The notes: a model not told the origin generated them from the sequence alone. 64,000 nt of DNA from Streptococcus sp. Marseille-P6264 (GCF_902460355.1 NZ_CABPTO010000001.1:620001-684000), one strand, 5' to 3'; shown: positions 44,596 to 54,282, numbered from the stretch's first letter. A program made the numbers and translations.

Positions 44596-45690
44596 CTAGT
44601 CCTCCAAGGCTGCGCGCAAATCGTCTACTAAATCCCGACTGTCCTCAATGCCAATCGACAGGCGCAGCAAATCATCAGTCAAGCCATAGGAATGGCGCAC
44701 TTCAACAGGAATGTCCGCGTGAGTCTGGGTCGTTGGATAGGTAATCAAGCTCTCCACGCCACCCAAACTTTCCGCAAAGGTAAAGACTTTCAGGCTATTT
44801 AAGAGATGAGGAATCTTGCTTTCATCCACAACTTTAAAGGAAATCATGCCGCCCTTACCTGGATAAAGAACTTCTCTTACCGCAGGAGATAACTTCAAAA
44901 ATGCAACTACTTCTTGTGCATTCTGAGTAGAGCGCTCCATGCGGAGAGACAAGGTCTTGAGCCCGCGCAAAAGCATGTAGCTATCAAATGGAGATAGGAC
45001 TGCTCCAGTTGTATTGAGATTATAGAAAAGCTTATCATAGATGGCAGCATCATTGGTCATGATAGCTCCAGCTAAGACATCATTGTGCCCGCCCAGATAC
45101 TTAGTTGCAGAGTGTAGGACAAGATCAGCTCCATCCTCCAGCGGTCTTTGGTAAATAGGACTGTAGAAGGTATTGTCCACAATGACAGCTGCTCCTCGCT
45201 CGTGCGCCGCTTGGGAAATACGGGCAATATCAAACTCCACCATCAGAGGATTGGTCGGTGTCTCGATATAGACAATATCTATATCCTCTGTCAGATTATT
45301 CAGAAGATCTTCTTCCGTATTGGCATAGGTAAAGGCAAAGCGCCCTTCTGCTTCAGCCTGGGCAAACCAGCGGAAAGAGCCACCATAAAGGTCCCGAACA
45401 GCCAAAACCTTGCTGCCGACTGGAAAAGCACTAAAGGCCAGCACAATAGCCGACATACCTGAGCTAGTCGCTAAGGCGTAATCTGCACTTTCGATAGCAG
45501 CCAGGGTCTCTTCCAAGCTAACCCGCGTTGGATTCTTGGTTCGAGTATAGTCATATCCTGTGGACTGGCCAAACTCAGGATGCTGGTAGGTCGTTGAAAA
45601 ATGCAAGGGGGTTGTTAAGGCACCCGTTGTTGTGTCTGTTTTTACTCCCGCTTGAGCCAACAAAGTATTTAATTTCCGTTCTCTCTCCAT
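44596..45690 (-). CDS. metB: Cystathionine gamma-synthase/lyase family enzyme
   Basis: A 364-residue Cys/Met-metabolism PLP enzyme. Seen: YDYTRTKNPTR, SSGMSAIVLAF, DLYGGSFRWF, VDNTFYSPIYQRPLE and PLP lysine in DLVLHSATKYLGGHNDVLAG (about residue 195), then GGVESLITYPTTQTHA and LRLSIGIED. Sequence alone does not fully separate MetB from gamma-lyase or O-acetylhomoserine sulfhydrylase; pairing with a beta-lyase and a Met-box upstream favours gamma-synthase. Confidence 0.9.
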   Translation of the reverse strand: MERERKLNTLLAQAGVKTDTTTGALTTPLHFSTTYQHPEFGQSTGYDYTRTKNPTRVSLEETLAAIESADYALATSSGMSAIVLAFSAFPVGSKVLAVRDLYGGSFRWFAQAEAEGRFAFTYANTEEDLLNNLTEDIDIVYIETPTNPLMVEFDIARISQAAHERGAAVIVDNTFYSPIYQRPLEDGADLVLHSATKYLGGHNDVLAGAIMTNDAAIYDKLFYNLNTTGAVLSPFDSYMLLRGLKTLSLRMERSTQNAQEVVAFLKLSPAVREVLYPGKGGMISFKVVDESKIPHLLNSLKVFTFAESLGGVESLITYPTTQTHADIPVEVRHSYGLTDDLLRLSIGIEDSRDLVDDLRAALED

Positions 45691-45777
45691 TTAACCGTTC
45701 CTCTTTTTTAAAATATTCTACCTTTCTATTGTAACATCTTAAGAAAGTCTTGAGCTTTTTTCTTTTCAAGAGCTAGC

Positions 45778-45794
45778 TATAGTCTGAAACTATA
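45778..45794 (-). promoter_or_regulatory. Met-box (MtaR/MetR operator) upstream of metB
   Basis: The 17-bp palindrome TATAGTCTGAAACTATA matches the streptococcal Met-box TATAGTTTNAAACTATA with one change. It lies about 90 nt before the metB start; a TACAAT box (minus strand) lies between. A LysR-type activator (MtaR/MetR) is the expected reader; it is not encoded in the window. Confidence 0.82.
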
Positions 45795-45807
45795 GAGTAA
45801 TAATTCA

Positions 45808-45834
45808 TAAAAAAAGAGTCGCTGAACGACTCTT
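45808..45834 (-). terminator. Terminator of ytgP
   Basis: Minus strand AAGAGTCG-TTCAG-CGACTCTT then seven T, right after the ytgP stop. Confidence 0.9.
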
Positions 45835-45840
45835 CGTTTC

Positions 45841-47469
45841 TTATTTCATTCTTAATCGTTGGCGTAAACTATCTGCCTTTTGTCCGATAAAACGGTCTAT
45901 GAGACGAACCTTGAGGGAAAGTAGGATGTAGACGATCATTCCTACTCCTCCAACGGCAGCGACATAGATAAAGCTGTACATCCGATTAGTTGGCTGGAAG
46001 ATAAAGCTTAGTAGATACTCGACAAGCAGAACCAAGATCACCATGGCAATTGTGAGAATCATACTCAAGAGCAGACGCTTCAAAAGGTTCTTAGGATTCA
46101 AGCCAACAACCTTGCGAATTTCTCTAAACATGAAGAAGATTGGCAGTAAAAGACCGACGGTCGTTGAAATCAAGGGACCATAAGCATGGAAGAGATTGAT
46201 CATCGGCACCTGCAGACTGAGCTTGACAAGAACCCCATAAAAGAAGTAGAGAATGGCCTTCTTATTTTGGAATAGGGCCTGAATCATCGGAGCCAGAACT
46301 GTATAAGTGCTGAGAATGATGGTTTGCAGCATGGCGCAGATGAAGAGCCCCAATGCCAGACTATCGGGCTTACCATAAAAAATGGTATAAAGTGGACTGG
46401 CTACCATGACCGCTCCCACCGTTGTCGGAAAGATAAAGAAGAGCAACATGCTAAGATTATCTTGCACTAGGCGAGCGCCTGAGCGAAAGTCACCCTTGAC
46501 ATAATTTTCGGTCAAGAGAGGAATTCCGACACCACCGATAGAAGTTGCCACCGCAATTAAAATCATGGTGATTTTATTCGGATTAGCTGAGAAGTAGGCG
46601 AACTGCACCAAGAGCTCTGATTTCGTGTAGTCGCTAATCTGGGTCATGATATTGATAAAGGTCGCTTGGTCAATGATCTGGAAAAGCTGAATGGCAGAGC
46701 CTGTAATGATGAAGGGAATAGCTTCTCGTATCGTATCCCAGAGGAGAGAACGGCTACTAATTCCCGCAGATTTTTTTGGCTTTCTCAAGATAGAGCGCAG
46801 CATACCCGTTTTTGCTAGATAGAAAAGTAAAACGAGCATACTTGCCAGCATCCCGACAAAGGCGGCAAAAGTAGACTGGGTCACAGCCTCAACATAGTCG
46901 CCTGAACCAATTTTCATAATGAAATAAGCTGTCAGCAGCATCCAGATCACCCGAATCATCTGCTCCGAAATCTGGCTGATGGCATACGGTTTCAAATTGT
47001 TAAACCCTTGGAAAAAGCCTCGGATGACACTCATGGACGGGAAAATTAGCACGGCCCAAGACAAGCTCTGCATGACTGGAATTAGATCCGATCCGCCACC
47101 AGATATGGAGGCGAAAGTCGGTGCCATCAAGTACATGATGCCTGCAAAGATCAGTCCCAATGCCAACATGAACTTGAGAAACTCTCGAATGAGAGCAAAG
47201 CTATGCTCTTTCTTGTCAATGGTATTGTACTTAGCAACCTGCTTGGCCACAGCCACTGGCACTCCTGCTGTGGAAACCAGCAGGAACCAAGCATAGATAT
47301 TGTAACCCATGGTAAAGAGACCATTGGCCTCCGCCCCATGCTGTCCCATCCAGATGTACCAAGGAATGATATAGACAGCCCCGAGAAGGCGGCTGATAAA
47401 ATTACTAGCAGTCAGCCAGGCAGTGCCCCTTAGCATTTGCTGCTGCTGACTCGTTGTTTCTTGGCTCAT
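45841..47469 (-). CDS. ytgP: Putative lipid II flippase YtgP/MurJ (MOP family)
   Basis: A 542-residue integral membrane protein with about 14 helices. Seen: N-terminal MLRGTAWLTASNFISRLLGAVYIIPW, GVPVAVAKQVAKYN and FFQGFNNLKPYAISQISEQ, typical of streptococcal YtgP, whose S. pyogenes member is known to replace E. coli MurJ. It would flip the lipid-linked cell-wall precursor outward. It is divergent from murE, another wall gene, with an 86-bp gap holding both promoters. Confidence 0.92.
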   Translation of the reverse strand: MSQETTSQQQQMLRGTAWLTASNFISRLLGAVYIIPWYIWMGQHGAEANGLFTMGYNIYAWFLLVSTAGVPVAVAKQVAKYNTIDKKEHSFALIREFLKFMLALGLIFAGIMYLMAPTFASISGGGSDLIPVMQSLSWAVLIFPSMSVIRGFFQGFNNLKPYAISQISEQMIRVIWMLLTAYFIMKIGSGDYVEAVTQSTFAAFVGMLASMLVLLFYLAKTGMLRSILRKPKKSAGISSRSLLWDTIREAIPFIITGSAIQLFQIIDQATFINIMTQISDYTKSELLVQFAYFSANPNKITMILIAVATSIGGVGIPLLTENYVKGDFRSGARLVQDNLSMLLFFIFPTTVGAVMVASPLYTIFYGKPDSLALGLFICAMLQTIILSTYTVLAPMIQALFQNKKAILYFFYGVLVKLSLQVPMINLFHAYGPLISTTVGLLLPIFFMFREIRKVVGLNPKNLLKRLLLSMILTIAMVILVLLVEYLLSFIFQPTNRMYSFIYVAAVGGVGMIVYILLSLKVRLIDRFIGQKADSLRQRLRMK

Positions 47470-47520
47470 AGAAAACCTCTTCCATTTATTCTTCTTTTAT
47501 TATAAACTTTTCCTTGCCTC

Positions 47521-47549
47521 TTGTAAAACATAGCCTTTAGGTTTACAAT
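47521..47549 (+). promoter_or_regulatory. murE promoter placing the transcript start at the start codon
   Basis: -35 TTGTAA (47521-47526), 17-nt spacer, -10 TACAAT (47544-47549). Only six nt separate the -10 from the murE ATG (47556), so the transcript should begin at or within 1-2 nt of the ATG. No Shine-Dalgarno is present. Confidence 0.75.
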
Positions 47550-47555
47550 AGAGAT

Positions 47556-49001
47556 ATGATAAAAATTGAAACTATACTAGATATTTTAAAAAAAGACCAG
47601 AATTTTCGTGAAATCATCGCTGATGGACGCTACCACTTCAACTATCGGGGCTTAACCTTTGACAAGATTAGCTATGATAGTCGTAAGGCTGATAGCAGAA
47701 CCCTCTTTTTTGTCAAGGGCGAGCATTTCAAGCGGGAATTTTTAGAGAAGGCTGTAGCAGCTGGGTTAGGGTTTTACCTGAGTGAAACTGATTTCGAAGT
47801 CGGAATTCCAGTGCTTCTGGTCAATGACATCAAACAAGCCATGAGCCTCATTGCTATGGAATTTTATGGTCATCCAGAGCAAAAACTCAAACTTTTGGCC
47901 TTCACTGGTACCAAGGGCAAGACCACATCGGCTTATTTCGCTTATAATATTTTAAAACAAAGCCACAAACCAGCCCTGCTTTCTACTATGAACACCACCT
48001 TGGACGGTGAAACTTTCTTTAAATCAACCTTGACAACTCCTGAAAGTTTAGACCTCTTTGAGATGATGGCTCAAGCTGTAGCCAATGGTCGTACCCATCT
48101 CATCATGGAAGTCTCCAGCCAGGCCTATCTTAAAAAGCGGGTCTACGGCCTGACCTTTGATGTAGGTGTCTTCCTCAATATCAGCCCTGACCACATCGGC
48201 CCGATTGAGCATCCGACTTTTGAAGACTACTTCTACCACAAACGACTCTTGATGGACAATAGCCGAGCTGTTGTCGTCAATAGCGGCATGGACCATTTCC
48301 AAATCGTAAAAGAGCAAGTCGCTTCTATGGAACACGATTTCTATGGAGCAGACTCCGTCAACAATATTCAGCAATCGCAAGCCTTCTCCTTTGAAGCGCA
48401 AGGAAAGTTGGCTGGTTCCTACGATATCCAGCTGATTGGTCGCTTCAATCAAGAAAATGCCATCGCTACTGGCCTAGCCTGCCTAAGACTTGGAGCTTCT
48501 TTGAAAGATATTCAAGCTGGTATTGCCCAGACACGAGTGCCGGGGCGCATGGAGGTCTTGACCCAGTCAAACGGTGCCAAGGTCTTCGTGGACTATGCTC
48601 ACAATGGCGACAGTTTGGCTAAGTTGCTGTCCGTCGTACAAGAACATCAAAAAGGGCAGACCGTTCTTGTACTAGGAGCTACTGGCAATAAGGGAGAAAG
48701 TCGACGCAAGGACTTTGGTCTCCTACTCAACCAGCATCCTGAAATCAAAGTTATTTTGACCGCAGATGATCCAAATCGTGAAGATCCGATTGCTATCGCA
48801 AAAGAAATTGCTAGCTACATCTCCTTTGAAGTGGACATGATTGCTGACCGAGAGGAAGCGATCAAAAAAGCCCTCAGCCTGACTAGTGCTGAAGGCGATG
48901 CAGTCATCCTTGCTGGCAAGGGAGCGGATGCTTACCAAATCATCAATGACCAAAAGGTTCCTTATCCCGGTGATTATGCACTGGCAGAAAAATACATATA
49001 A
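47556..49001 (+). CDS. murE: UDP-MurNAc-L-Ala-D-Glu--L-lysine ligase
   Basis: A 481-residue cytoplasmic Mur ligase adding L-Lys to the peptidoglycan stem. Seen: N-terminal [21 protein letters not shown] loop [13 protein letters not shown] near residues 114-126, [24 protein letters not shown], and the amino-acid selectivity motif [10 protein letters not shown], where DDPN instead of DNPR marks L-lysine ligases. GAGADAYQ near the end. Appears to be read from a leaderless mRNA. Confidence 0.97.
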   Translation: MIKIETILDILKKDQNFREIIADGRYHFNYRGLTFDKISYDSRKADSRTLFFVKGEHFKREFLEKAVAAGLGFYLSETDFEVGIPVLLVNDIKQAMSLIAMEFYGHPEQKLKLLAFTGTKGKTTSAYFAYNILKQSHKPALLSTMNTTLDGETFFKSTLTTPESLDLFEMMAQAVANGRTHLIMEVSSQAYLKKRVYGLTFDVGVFLNISPDHIGPIEHPTFEDYFYHKRLLMDNSRAVVVNSGMDHFQIVKEQVASMEHDFYGADSVNNIQQSQAFSFEAQGKLAGSYDIQLIGRFNQENAIATGLACLRLGASLKDIQAGIAQTRVPGRMEVLTQSNGAKVFVDYAHNGDSLAKLLSVVQEHQKGQTVLVLGATGNKGESRRKDFGLLLNQHPEIKVILTADDPNREDPIAIAKEIASYISFEVDMIADREEAIKKALSLTSAEGDAVILAGKGADAYQIINDQKVPYPGDYALAEKYI

Positions 49002-49025
49002 AAAAGGACTTTCAAGTCCTTTTTT
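49001..49025. terminator. Bidirectional terminator between murE and the CPBP gene
   Basis: AAAAAGGACTT-TC-AAGTCCTTTTT between converging genes. Confidence 0.92.
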
Positions 49026-49026
49026 A

Positions 49027-49776
49027 TTATCCATTCCACATCACTAAGACATAGAGCAAGCTGCTGCCTACCATATCTGCAAAGGCATGTGACAAAAAGA
49101 AAGGCAGCAAGTTTTTAACCTTGTATTTATAAAAGAAATAATAGAACAGACCGAAGACCACGCCAATCAGAAAAGCAGAGACTAGCCCCTGATAGGTATG
49201 GACTGAAAAGCGAACTAGTGTTGAAAAGGCTAAAACCCACCATTTGCTTTCTTCTTTTACTGATGTGAGCAAGCCCAAGAAAAAGAATTCCTCATAGACA
49301 CCATTGAAGAGAGAATAGAGAATGACGACAGGTCCCAAGGCAGCGAGTTTGCGAAAAACTTCGACAAAGGTCCAGTCGATATGCTGCAAGATTTCTAAGT
49401 CAAAATAATTATAGGAACCGACTAAGGCCGCTATTACATCAGAAGTCAGACCGACAACCGCAAAAATTAAGGGCGCCCACAGAATGGACCAAGACAAGCG
49501 TAGTTTCAGCTGTTTGAAATCATAATGACGGATTCCCAGATAGAGCAGAGCCAGCACCAGCAGGAAAACTTGCAATTTCAAATTGCTCAATAAGGCAAAA
49601 CTTTCATCCTCTGGTCTCGGCAGGATTGCTTGTCCCACAGAGCTAATCGTGGTGAGCCAATTTACTGTTGAGGAGTAAATAAATTGACCAAACATAATGG
49701 CGGCTAAAATCAACATATCGAACCATCTAAGGTTCTCCAGTGGTTGCTCGGGATAGATTTTTTTCAACATCGTCAT
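49027..49776 (-). CDS. CPBP family intramembrane metalloprotease
   Basis: A 249-residue membrane protein with about seven helices. Seen: the CPBP/Abi motif 1 FNGVYEEFFFLGLLTS (EExxxR-like, with EEFFFLG and no Arg), motif 2 VRFSVHTYQG (FxxxH) and motif 3 LPFFLSHAFADM (HxxxD). The missing Arg of EExxxR is an oddity. Family members process prenylated or bacteriocin-related peptides or anti-sigma factors; role here unknown. Confidence 0.82.
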   Translation of the reverse strand: MTMLKKIYPEQPLENLRWFDMLILAAIMFGQFIYSSTVNWLTTISSVGQAILPRPEDESFALLSNLKLQVFLLVLALLYLGIRHYDFKQLKLRLSWSILWAPLIFAVVGLTSDVIAALVGSYNYFDLEILQHIDWTFVEVFRKLAALGPVVILYSLFNGVYEEFFFLGLLTSVKEESKWWVLAFSTLVRFSVHTYQGLVSAFLIGVVFGLFYYFFYKYKVKNLLPFFLSHAFADMVGSSLLYVLVMWNG

Positions 49777-49886
49777 CCATATTCCTTTCCCAGATTCTAT
49801 ATATTACTATAGCACAGAATAAGATAAATTGACAGAGCAGTTTATCTAATTTTTCCCTCATTTGAAAACAGGGAGGAAAGAAGCAA

Positions 49887-49910
49887 GGCTGAGATACGAT
49901 TATCCCAGCC
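49887..49910 (-). terminator. GGCTGGGA-type hairpin after the CsbD gene
   Basis: Minus strand GGCTGGGAT-(6)-ATCTCAGCC, then TTGCTTC. Same arm family as the 13905-14080 repeat. It follows the CsbD stop by a few nt, so it is probably its terminator, though the T run is poor. Confidence 0.6.
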
Positions 49911-49917
49911 TCTGATT

Positions 49918-50118
49918 TTAGTCTTCTTTCTTGAAGGAGTTTTTCAAACCTTCTACTGCTCCCTCGACAGCTCCTTTTGCATCTTCTACAACTTCCTTAG
50001 CTTTAGCAACTGTTTTTTCGACTGAACCTTCTGCTTCTGTCTTGCTATCGCCAGTAACTTTGCCAAGGCCTTCTTTGAGAGCGCCTTTGGCTTGATTGAG
50101 TTTATCTTCTAGTGACAT
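49918..50118 (-). CDS. CsbD family stress protein
   Basis: A 66-residue, highly charged, Lys/Glu/Ala-rich soluble protein. Seen: the CsbD core [22 protein letters not shown] (residues 3-24), then a long helix [21 protein letters not shown]. CsbD proteins are general-stress proteins of unknown mechanism. MSLEDKLN is the start because GGAGGCAGATTT precedes it; a longer in-frame start adds 22 non-matching residues. Confidence 0.9.
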   Translation of the reverse strand: MSLEDKLNQAKGALKEGLGKVTGDSKTEAEGSVEKTVAKAKEVVEDAKGAVEGAVEGLKNSFKKED

Positions 50119-50214
50119 AAATCTGCCTCCATTCTTTTTCGGTCTTTGATACCGTTTACAGTACTTTAAGACTTTTCTAGGCAAAGGTCAATTATTCTGC
50201 TCATTGGCAACACA

Positions 50215-50868
50215 TCAGTCCAATTGGAACACTAGGCGCTCCTTGTCAAAGCTAGCCTGCAACTCATACTTACCAGCCTCATTCTGACGAATATAACCTA
50301 AAATCACCAGACTATCAACAAAAATATCGCGACGCTTCTGCATGAGCTCATCCTTGCGGACATACTTGAGGAGGAAAGTCGTCATATACTTGAGGGCATA
50401 CTCTGGATTCACATCTCCCAAGACAGCATAGAGAGGCTGCTGTGCCTCAGATAGCGGATACTGATGCTGCATTTTATAGAAATAATTGGACAGGGTCAGC
50501 TGATCCCTTTGAAAATCGGTCTTTTCCAGTAAAATAGCGGCGTTTGTTTGATTCGCAAGCCGAGTTTCAAAGCGCAAATCCAAAAATTCCTGATAGATCG
50601 GACTATCATCTCGAATAAAGACTTCCTGATCCAAAGCTAGATTTTCTAGATTGTCCAGAAGCGTAACCTGCTGATAATAGCGCTTATTTTCCCGCCGAAT
50701 ATAGCCCGCCTTGATACATTCCTCTATGAAGCGATCTAGATTGGGAAAGCCCGACAATTCACGTTTGATTTCTCGTAGAATCACATCATTATGCTGATCC
50801 AGATAATTGATTAGTTTTTCAAATAAGGGCTGTCGTGTCAGCCGAGTCGGATTGAGAATTTTAATCAT
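50215..50868 (-). CDS. DUF1803 domain-containing protein
   Basis: A 217-residue soluble protein starting MIKILNPTRLTRQPLFEKLINYL. I recognise this as the streptococcal DUF1803 family, of unknown function. The fold looks like winged-helix pieces at both ends (SGFPNLDRFIEECIKAGYIRRENKRYY and VDSLVILGYIRQNEAGKYELQ, each quoted in part only as FIEECIKAGYIRRENKRYY and VILGYIRQNEAGKY), with charged helices between, so nucleic-acid binding is possible. Overlaps the upstream hydrolase gene by 8 nt. Confidence 0.82.
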   Translation of the reverse strand: MIKILNPTRLTRQPLFEKLINYLDQHNDVILREIKRELSGFPNLDRFIEECIKAGYIRRENKRYYQQVTLLDNLENLALDQEVFIRDDSPIYQEFLDLRFETRLANQTNAAILLEKTDFQRDQLTLSNYFYKMQHQYPLSEAQQPLYAVLGDVNPEYALKYMTTFLLKYVRKDELMQKRRDIFVDSLVILGYIRQNEAGKYELQASFDKERLVFQLD

Positions 50869-51373
50869 AGAGCTCTCCTTTAAAAATGAGCTTGGCTGAC
50901 TGAGCCAACTGACTGGGATTTGTTCCAGGATGTCCTACGGGCACTGCTAAGCCCAATTCCTCATAGTAAACTTGCCAAAAATTAGAAATCAGGTTTTCCT
51001 CATCTCCAAACTGCATGGGAATGGTCTCAAAAATTGGCAAAATCTGAGCAATATATTCCGAACAGTAAAAGCCCTCGCTCTCAGGATAGAAACTAGCATT
51101 ATAGGGCTTGCCCAGATGGGATTTGGCTTCTTTAAAGGCGGCAGAGACATCTATCTCTGGATAAGCAAAGACATGATAGGTGTCCTCTTCATCCAAAAGC
51201 TGGCTCAAGAGCTGATGGTTCACTCCCTTGTCCTGCGTCGCATGGTAAATCTCACCATCAAAGAAGATGCCCACATGACTATAAGAGCCCGTCGCTGTCC
51301 GAATTGCTGCTGCCATATCCGATTGCCCGACTGTGAACAGCAGATCACCATTTTGTAAATCTTGAATCTTCAT
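50861..51373 (-). CDS. YiiX/YebB-like NlpC/P60 superfamily cysteine hydrolase
   Basis: A 170-residue protein without signal peptide. Seen: NGDLLFTVG, TGSYSHVGIFFDGEIYHAT (His near residue 33) and FYCSEYIAQ (Cys near 109), the permuted NlpC/P60 arrangement of YiiX-type enzymes that cleave amide or ester bonds in peptides or lipids. Absence of a signal peptide suggests an intracellular substrate. Cotranscribed with the DUF1803 gene. Confidence 0.82.
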   Translation of the reverse strand: MKIQDLQNGDLLFTVGQSDMAAAIRTATGSYSHVGIFFDGEIYHATQDKGVNHQLLSQLLDEEDTYHVFAYPEIDVSAAFKEAKSHLGKPYNASFYPESEGFYCSEYIAQILPIFETIPMQFGDEENLISNFWQVYYEELGLAVPVGHPGTNPSQLAQSAKLIFKGELYD

Positions 51374-51458
51374 TTCTCTCGTCTATCAAAAAAGGAGCCG
51401 AAACTCCTTTACATGGGGGGAAACAAGTGTTTCCTATTTTGAGCTGTCACTCAGGAAA

Positions 51459-52394
51459 TTAAGCATTAAAACTTTCAGTTAACTGAGGCACCACTTGTTT
51501 CTTACGCGAAACAGCACCAGCCAAGAAGGCATGGTTATTTTCAAGTTTGAAGTTAAAGGCTGCTTCGACCTTATCCATGTTTGCGCCAATTGCAAGGATT
51601 TCTGAGTTTGAGTTAACGATGTCTGTAATCATCAAAACAAAGTCAGAATAGCCATTTGCTGCAATAGCCGCTTGCATTGCTGCCTCTATCTCTGCTTGGC
51701 GTTCCAAAACTTCAGCAATATCTACAGTGTTGACTTGTGCTACACGGACATTATTTCCGTTCAATTCAAAAGTCTTGGCATCAATGTCAATCAATTCTTC
51801 TGCAGACTTGCTTGCCAAGTTTGTACCAGCCTTAAGCATAGCAAGACCGTATTCTTCCAAGTTCACACCGGCTAACTCAGCCAGCTCAGGAGCAATATCC
51901 TTATCACTTGGGTGTGTCGTTGGAGATTTCAAGAGAAGTGTATCTGAAATCAAACCAGATAACATCAAACCAGCAAGCTCTTTAGGAACTGCCACACCGT
52001 GTTCTTTAAACATACGATAAACGATAGAAGATGCTGATCCAACTGGCTCCAAACGCATGTAAAGTGGGCTTGCAGTTTCAAAATTAGCTACACGGTGGTG
52101 ATCCACAACGCCATAAACTTCCACTTCAGCAATATCTGAAACAGATTGTTGGAATTCATTATGGTCAGTCAAGATAACTTGCTCTGCACCTTCTGCTTTA
52201 GCAGATGTAATCACGCGGGGTGCTTCTACACCAAAATAGTTCAAGACAAAGGCTGTTTCTTCATTTGGAGTCCCAAGAGCTACTGCTTCTGTATCCAAAC
52301 CGTAAGCTGTCTTTGCAAGATAAGCAAAGGCTACAGATGAGCCGATGGCATCTGAGTCTGGATTTTGATGACCAAATACTAGAATCTTAGACAT
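51459..52394 (-). CDS. ppaC: Manganese-dependent inorganic pyrophosphatase
   Basis: A 311-residue family II pyrophosphatase (DHH superfamily). Seen: [14 protein letters not shown] (His/Asp metal ligands at about 9-15), [22 protein letters not shown] (DHH) and the C-terminal [10 protein letters not shown] substrate-binding motif. It removes pyrophosphate from biosynthesis using Mn2+. RBS AGAGGTATTATC precedes the ATG. Confidence 0.97.
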   Translation of the reverse strand: MSKILVFGHQNPDSDAIGSSVAFAYLAKTAYGLDTEAVALGTPNEETAFVLNYFGVEAPRVITSAKAEGAEQVILTDHNEFQQSVSDIAEVEVYGVVDHHRVANFETASPLYMRLEPVGSASSIVYRMFKEHGVAVPKELAGLMLSGLISDTLLLKSPTTHPSDKDIAPELAELAGVNLEEYGLAMLKAGTNLASKSAEELIDIDAKTFELNGNNVRVAQVNTVDIAEVLERQAEIEAAMQAAIAANGYSDFVLMITDIVNSNSEILAIGANMDKVEAAFNFKLENNHAFLAGAVSRKKQVVPQLTESFNA

Positions 52395-52447
52395 GATAAT
52401 ACCTCTTTGTTTTTAATAATATTTATTCCACTTATTTTACCACAATT

Positions 52448-52621
52448 ATGGGTATTTCACAAAAGGAGAAGGATATTTTCTTGAGAAAAATTGTAGCTTT
52501 GCAACAGAGGGCTAAGCTGAACATTCAAAATAATCATCCAATCTTAACCGTCGATACAAGTATCATCTCTGATGAAAGTCCCCATAAGAAATACTTGCCT
52601 TATCATTTTTATTTCCTATGA
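52448..52621 (+). CDS. Possible small ORF in the ppaC upstream gap
   Basis: The 308-bp gap 52395-52702 holds one open frame of 57 codons (ATG at 52448, no ribosome binding site) or 46 codons from a TTG at 52481, preceded by AAAGGAGAAGGA. The protein reads LRKIVALQQRAKLNIQNN and ends YLPYHFYFL; no known domain, no membrane segment. It is as likely a chance frame or gene remnant. The rest of the gap contains only the permease terminator. Confidence 0.25.
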   Translation: MGISQKEKDIFLRKIVALQQRAKLNIQNNHPILTVDTSIISDESPHKKYLPYHFYFL

Positions 52622-52636
52622 AAGGAATTTTTTCCT

Positions 52637-52666
52637 AAAAAACAGCCCTATCATAAGATAGGACTG
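52637..52666 (-). terminator. Terminator of the amino-acid permease gene
   Basis: Minus strand CAGTCCTATC-TTAT-GATAGGGCTG then six T. Confidence 0.88.
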
Positions 52667-52702
52667 AAAAATTTATCAATTTGAGGATATCGACAATTAT
52701 CA

Positions 52703-54157
52703 CTATTGCTTAAGCGACTGTCTTTTCTCACGCTTAGCCAAAATAGGCAAGATGACTCCCAAACTAATCAAGACAATCGGCGTCAAGATATTTGTCATCA
52801 GAGAGAAGCGCCAACCTGCTGGATCCGCTGCGTAGTCTACCTTAGGAACCATTCCTAAAATACAAGCAAAGGCTGTGAAGAGGAAGCACCAAGCTCCAAT
52901 AGCAAAGCCAACTTTTGGATTTTTGGTAAACTTGTACTCTGCATCTTTGTACTTCTTCCAAGCTTTATTGAGCAGCATATAAGCCACAAATACCCAGAGA
53001 TAACGCATGGGCATAACGATAGAGTTAAGATTGGTCATCCATTTAACTAGGCCATCAATTTCTTTGATTCCAAAGATAGGCAGGATAATCAAGAAGCTGA
53101 CCAAAATCCCAGTCAAGATGTAACCGTTAATCAACACACCTTTTGATGTCCGCTTGCGTAGCCAGCTCGGAACAAATTCTTCATCAGCATTATTTAGCAA
53201 GATTTGTAGAGGGGCATCAATAGAGAAAGCTAAGGCCGCGATCTGTCCGACCATATTAGTCAGGGCATAGATAACGACTAGCACATTGCCCACACCCCAG
53301 TAGTTACCCAGCATTTGGAAGGCTTGGTAGGCACCATTGCGCATCAAGTCTTCAGGAATATTGCTGCCATCAAAAAGCATACCCATAGCTAGAGAGCCTA
53401 AAATCGCAGAGGCCCCAACCATGATGGCCATGATGATCATTCCTTTTGGAAATTCCTTGGCTGGATTGCGAGTCTGATTAACGTAAGGCGAGATTTTCTC
53501 AGCCCCACCGACTGCAAAGACCAAGAGCGAGATAGTCGTAAAATATGAAAAATCAAAATTAGGAATATAAGTGCTGAGTTTGTCCATATTAGCCGTCGCA
53601 AACTGCATGTCCGGCTTGATAAAAGGCGCGCCAACCGCTAAGAGAACAAAGAGGAAGGACATAATCAGCATGGCACTTCCGGCTAAGCCCCCAATCACCT
53701 TAAGTGTGGACAGCCCTTTGGTGGACAAGTAGAGGAAGGCACCGAAGATCAGCAAGCTAAGAATAACAATCCAATGAAAATCCAAGCTGCTCAAAAAATC
53801 GCCATTGCCTTGGATAGCCCAACCTAAAGGAATCAAAACTCCCTGCGGCTTTTGAGCCAGATAGGGGATATGTACGACCCAGTAAGTCCAAGCCGCAAAA
53901 TAAGCCAAGCGCTTGGTAGAAGTCTTCTCCACCCAGTCGCTGACACCACCTCCGCTTTCCTTGAAAGTCGAGCCTAGCTGCCCCACGATGAGGGCATAAG
54001 GAATAAAGTAAATGGCCAGGATAAGAATCCAAGAAACAACGACCGAAATCCCTTGTTGGGAGTAGTTGTTGACCACATTTCCCAGACCCCAAACCATATT
54101 AAAGGCAATCAGGGACACCATCAGCCAAGTCAGCTGGTTCTGATCTTTTTTCATCAT
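52703..54157 (-). CDS. APC superfamily amino acid permease (glutamate:GABA antiporter-like)
   Basis: A 484-residue membrane protein with about 12 helices. Seen: LIAFNMVWGLGNVVNNYSQQG at the first helix and AVGGAEKISPYVNQTRNPAKEFPKG in the middle (quoted in part: EKISPYVNQTRNPAKEF), which fit the YjeM/GadC branch. Substrate not deducible. AAAGGAGATGA lies before two adjacent ATG codons; the second (54154) has the better spacing. Confidence 0.87.
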   Translation of the reverse strand: MMKKDQNQLTWLMVSLIAFNMVWGLGNVVNNYSQQGISVVVSWILILAIYFIPYALIVGQLGSTFKESGGGVSDWVEKTSTKRLAYFAAWTYWVVHIPYLAQKPQGVLIPLGWAIQGNGDFLSSLDFHWIVILSLLIFGAFLYLSTKGLSTLKVIGGLAGSAMLIMSFLFVLLAVGAPFIKPDMQFATANMDKLSTYIPNFDFSYFTTISLLVFAVGGAEKISPYVNQTRNPAKEFPKGMIIMAIMVGASAILGSLAMGMLFDGSNIPEDLMRNGAYQAFQMLGNYWGVGNVLVVIYALTNMVGQIAALAFSIDAPLQILLNNADEEFVPSWLRKRTSKGVLINGYILTGILVSFLIILPIFGIKEIDGLVKWMTNLNSIVMPMRYLWVFVAYMLLNKAWKKYKDAEYKFTKNPKVGFAIGAWCFLFTAFACILGMVPKVDYAADPAGWRFSLMTNILTPIVLISLGVILPILAKREKRQSLKQ

Positions 54158-54244
54158 TCATCTCCTTTGAATATAAAATAAATAGCTACATAAAATTATA
54201 CCATGTTTTTATATTTTTGTAACCGTCTTCAGCATATTTTGTCC

Positions 54245-54271
54245 AAAAAAAGAGCTACCCGTAGGTAGCTC
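54245..54271 (-). terminator. Terminator of rplKA
   Basis: Minus strand GAGCTACC-TACG-GGTAGCTC then seven T. Confidence 0.92.
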
Positions 54272-54282
54272 AAATTCTATTC

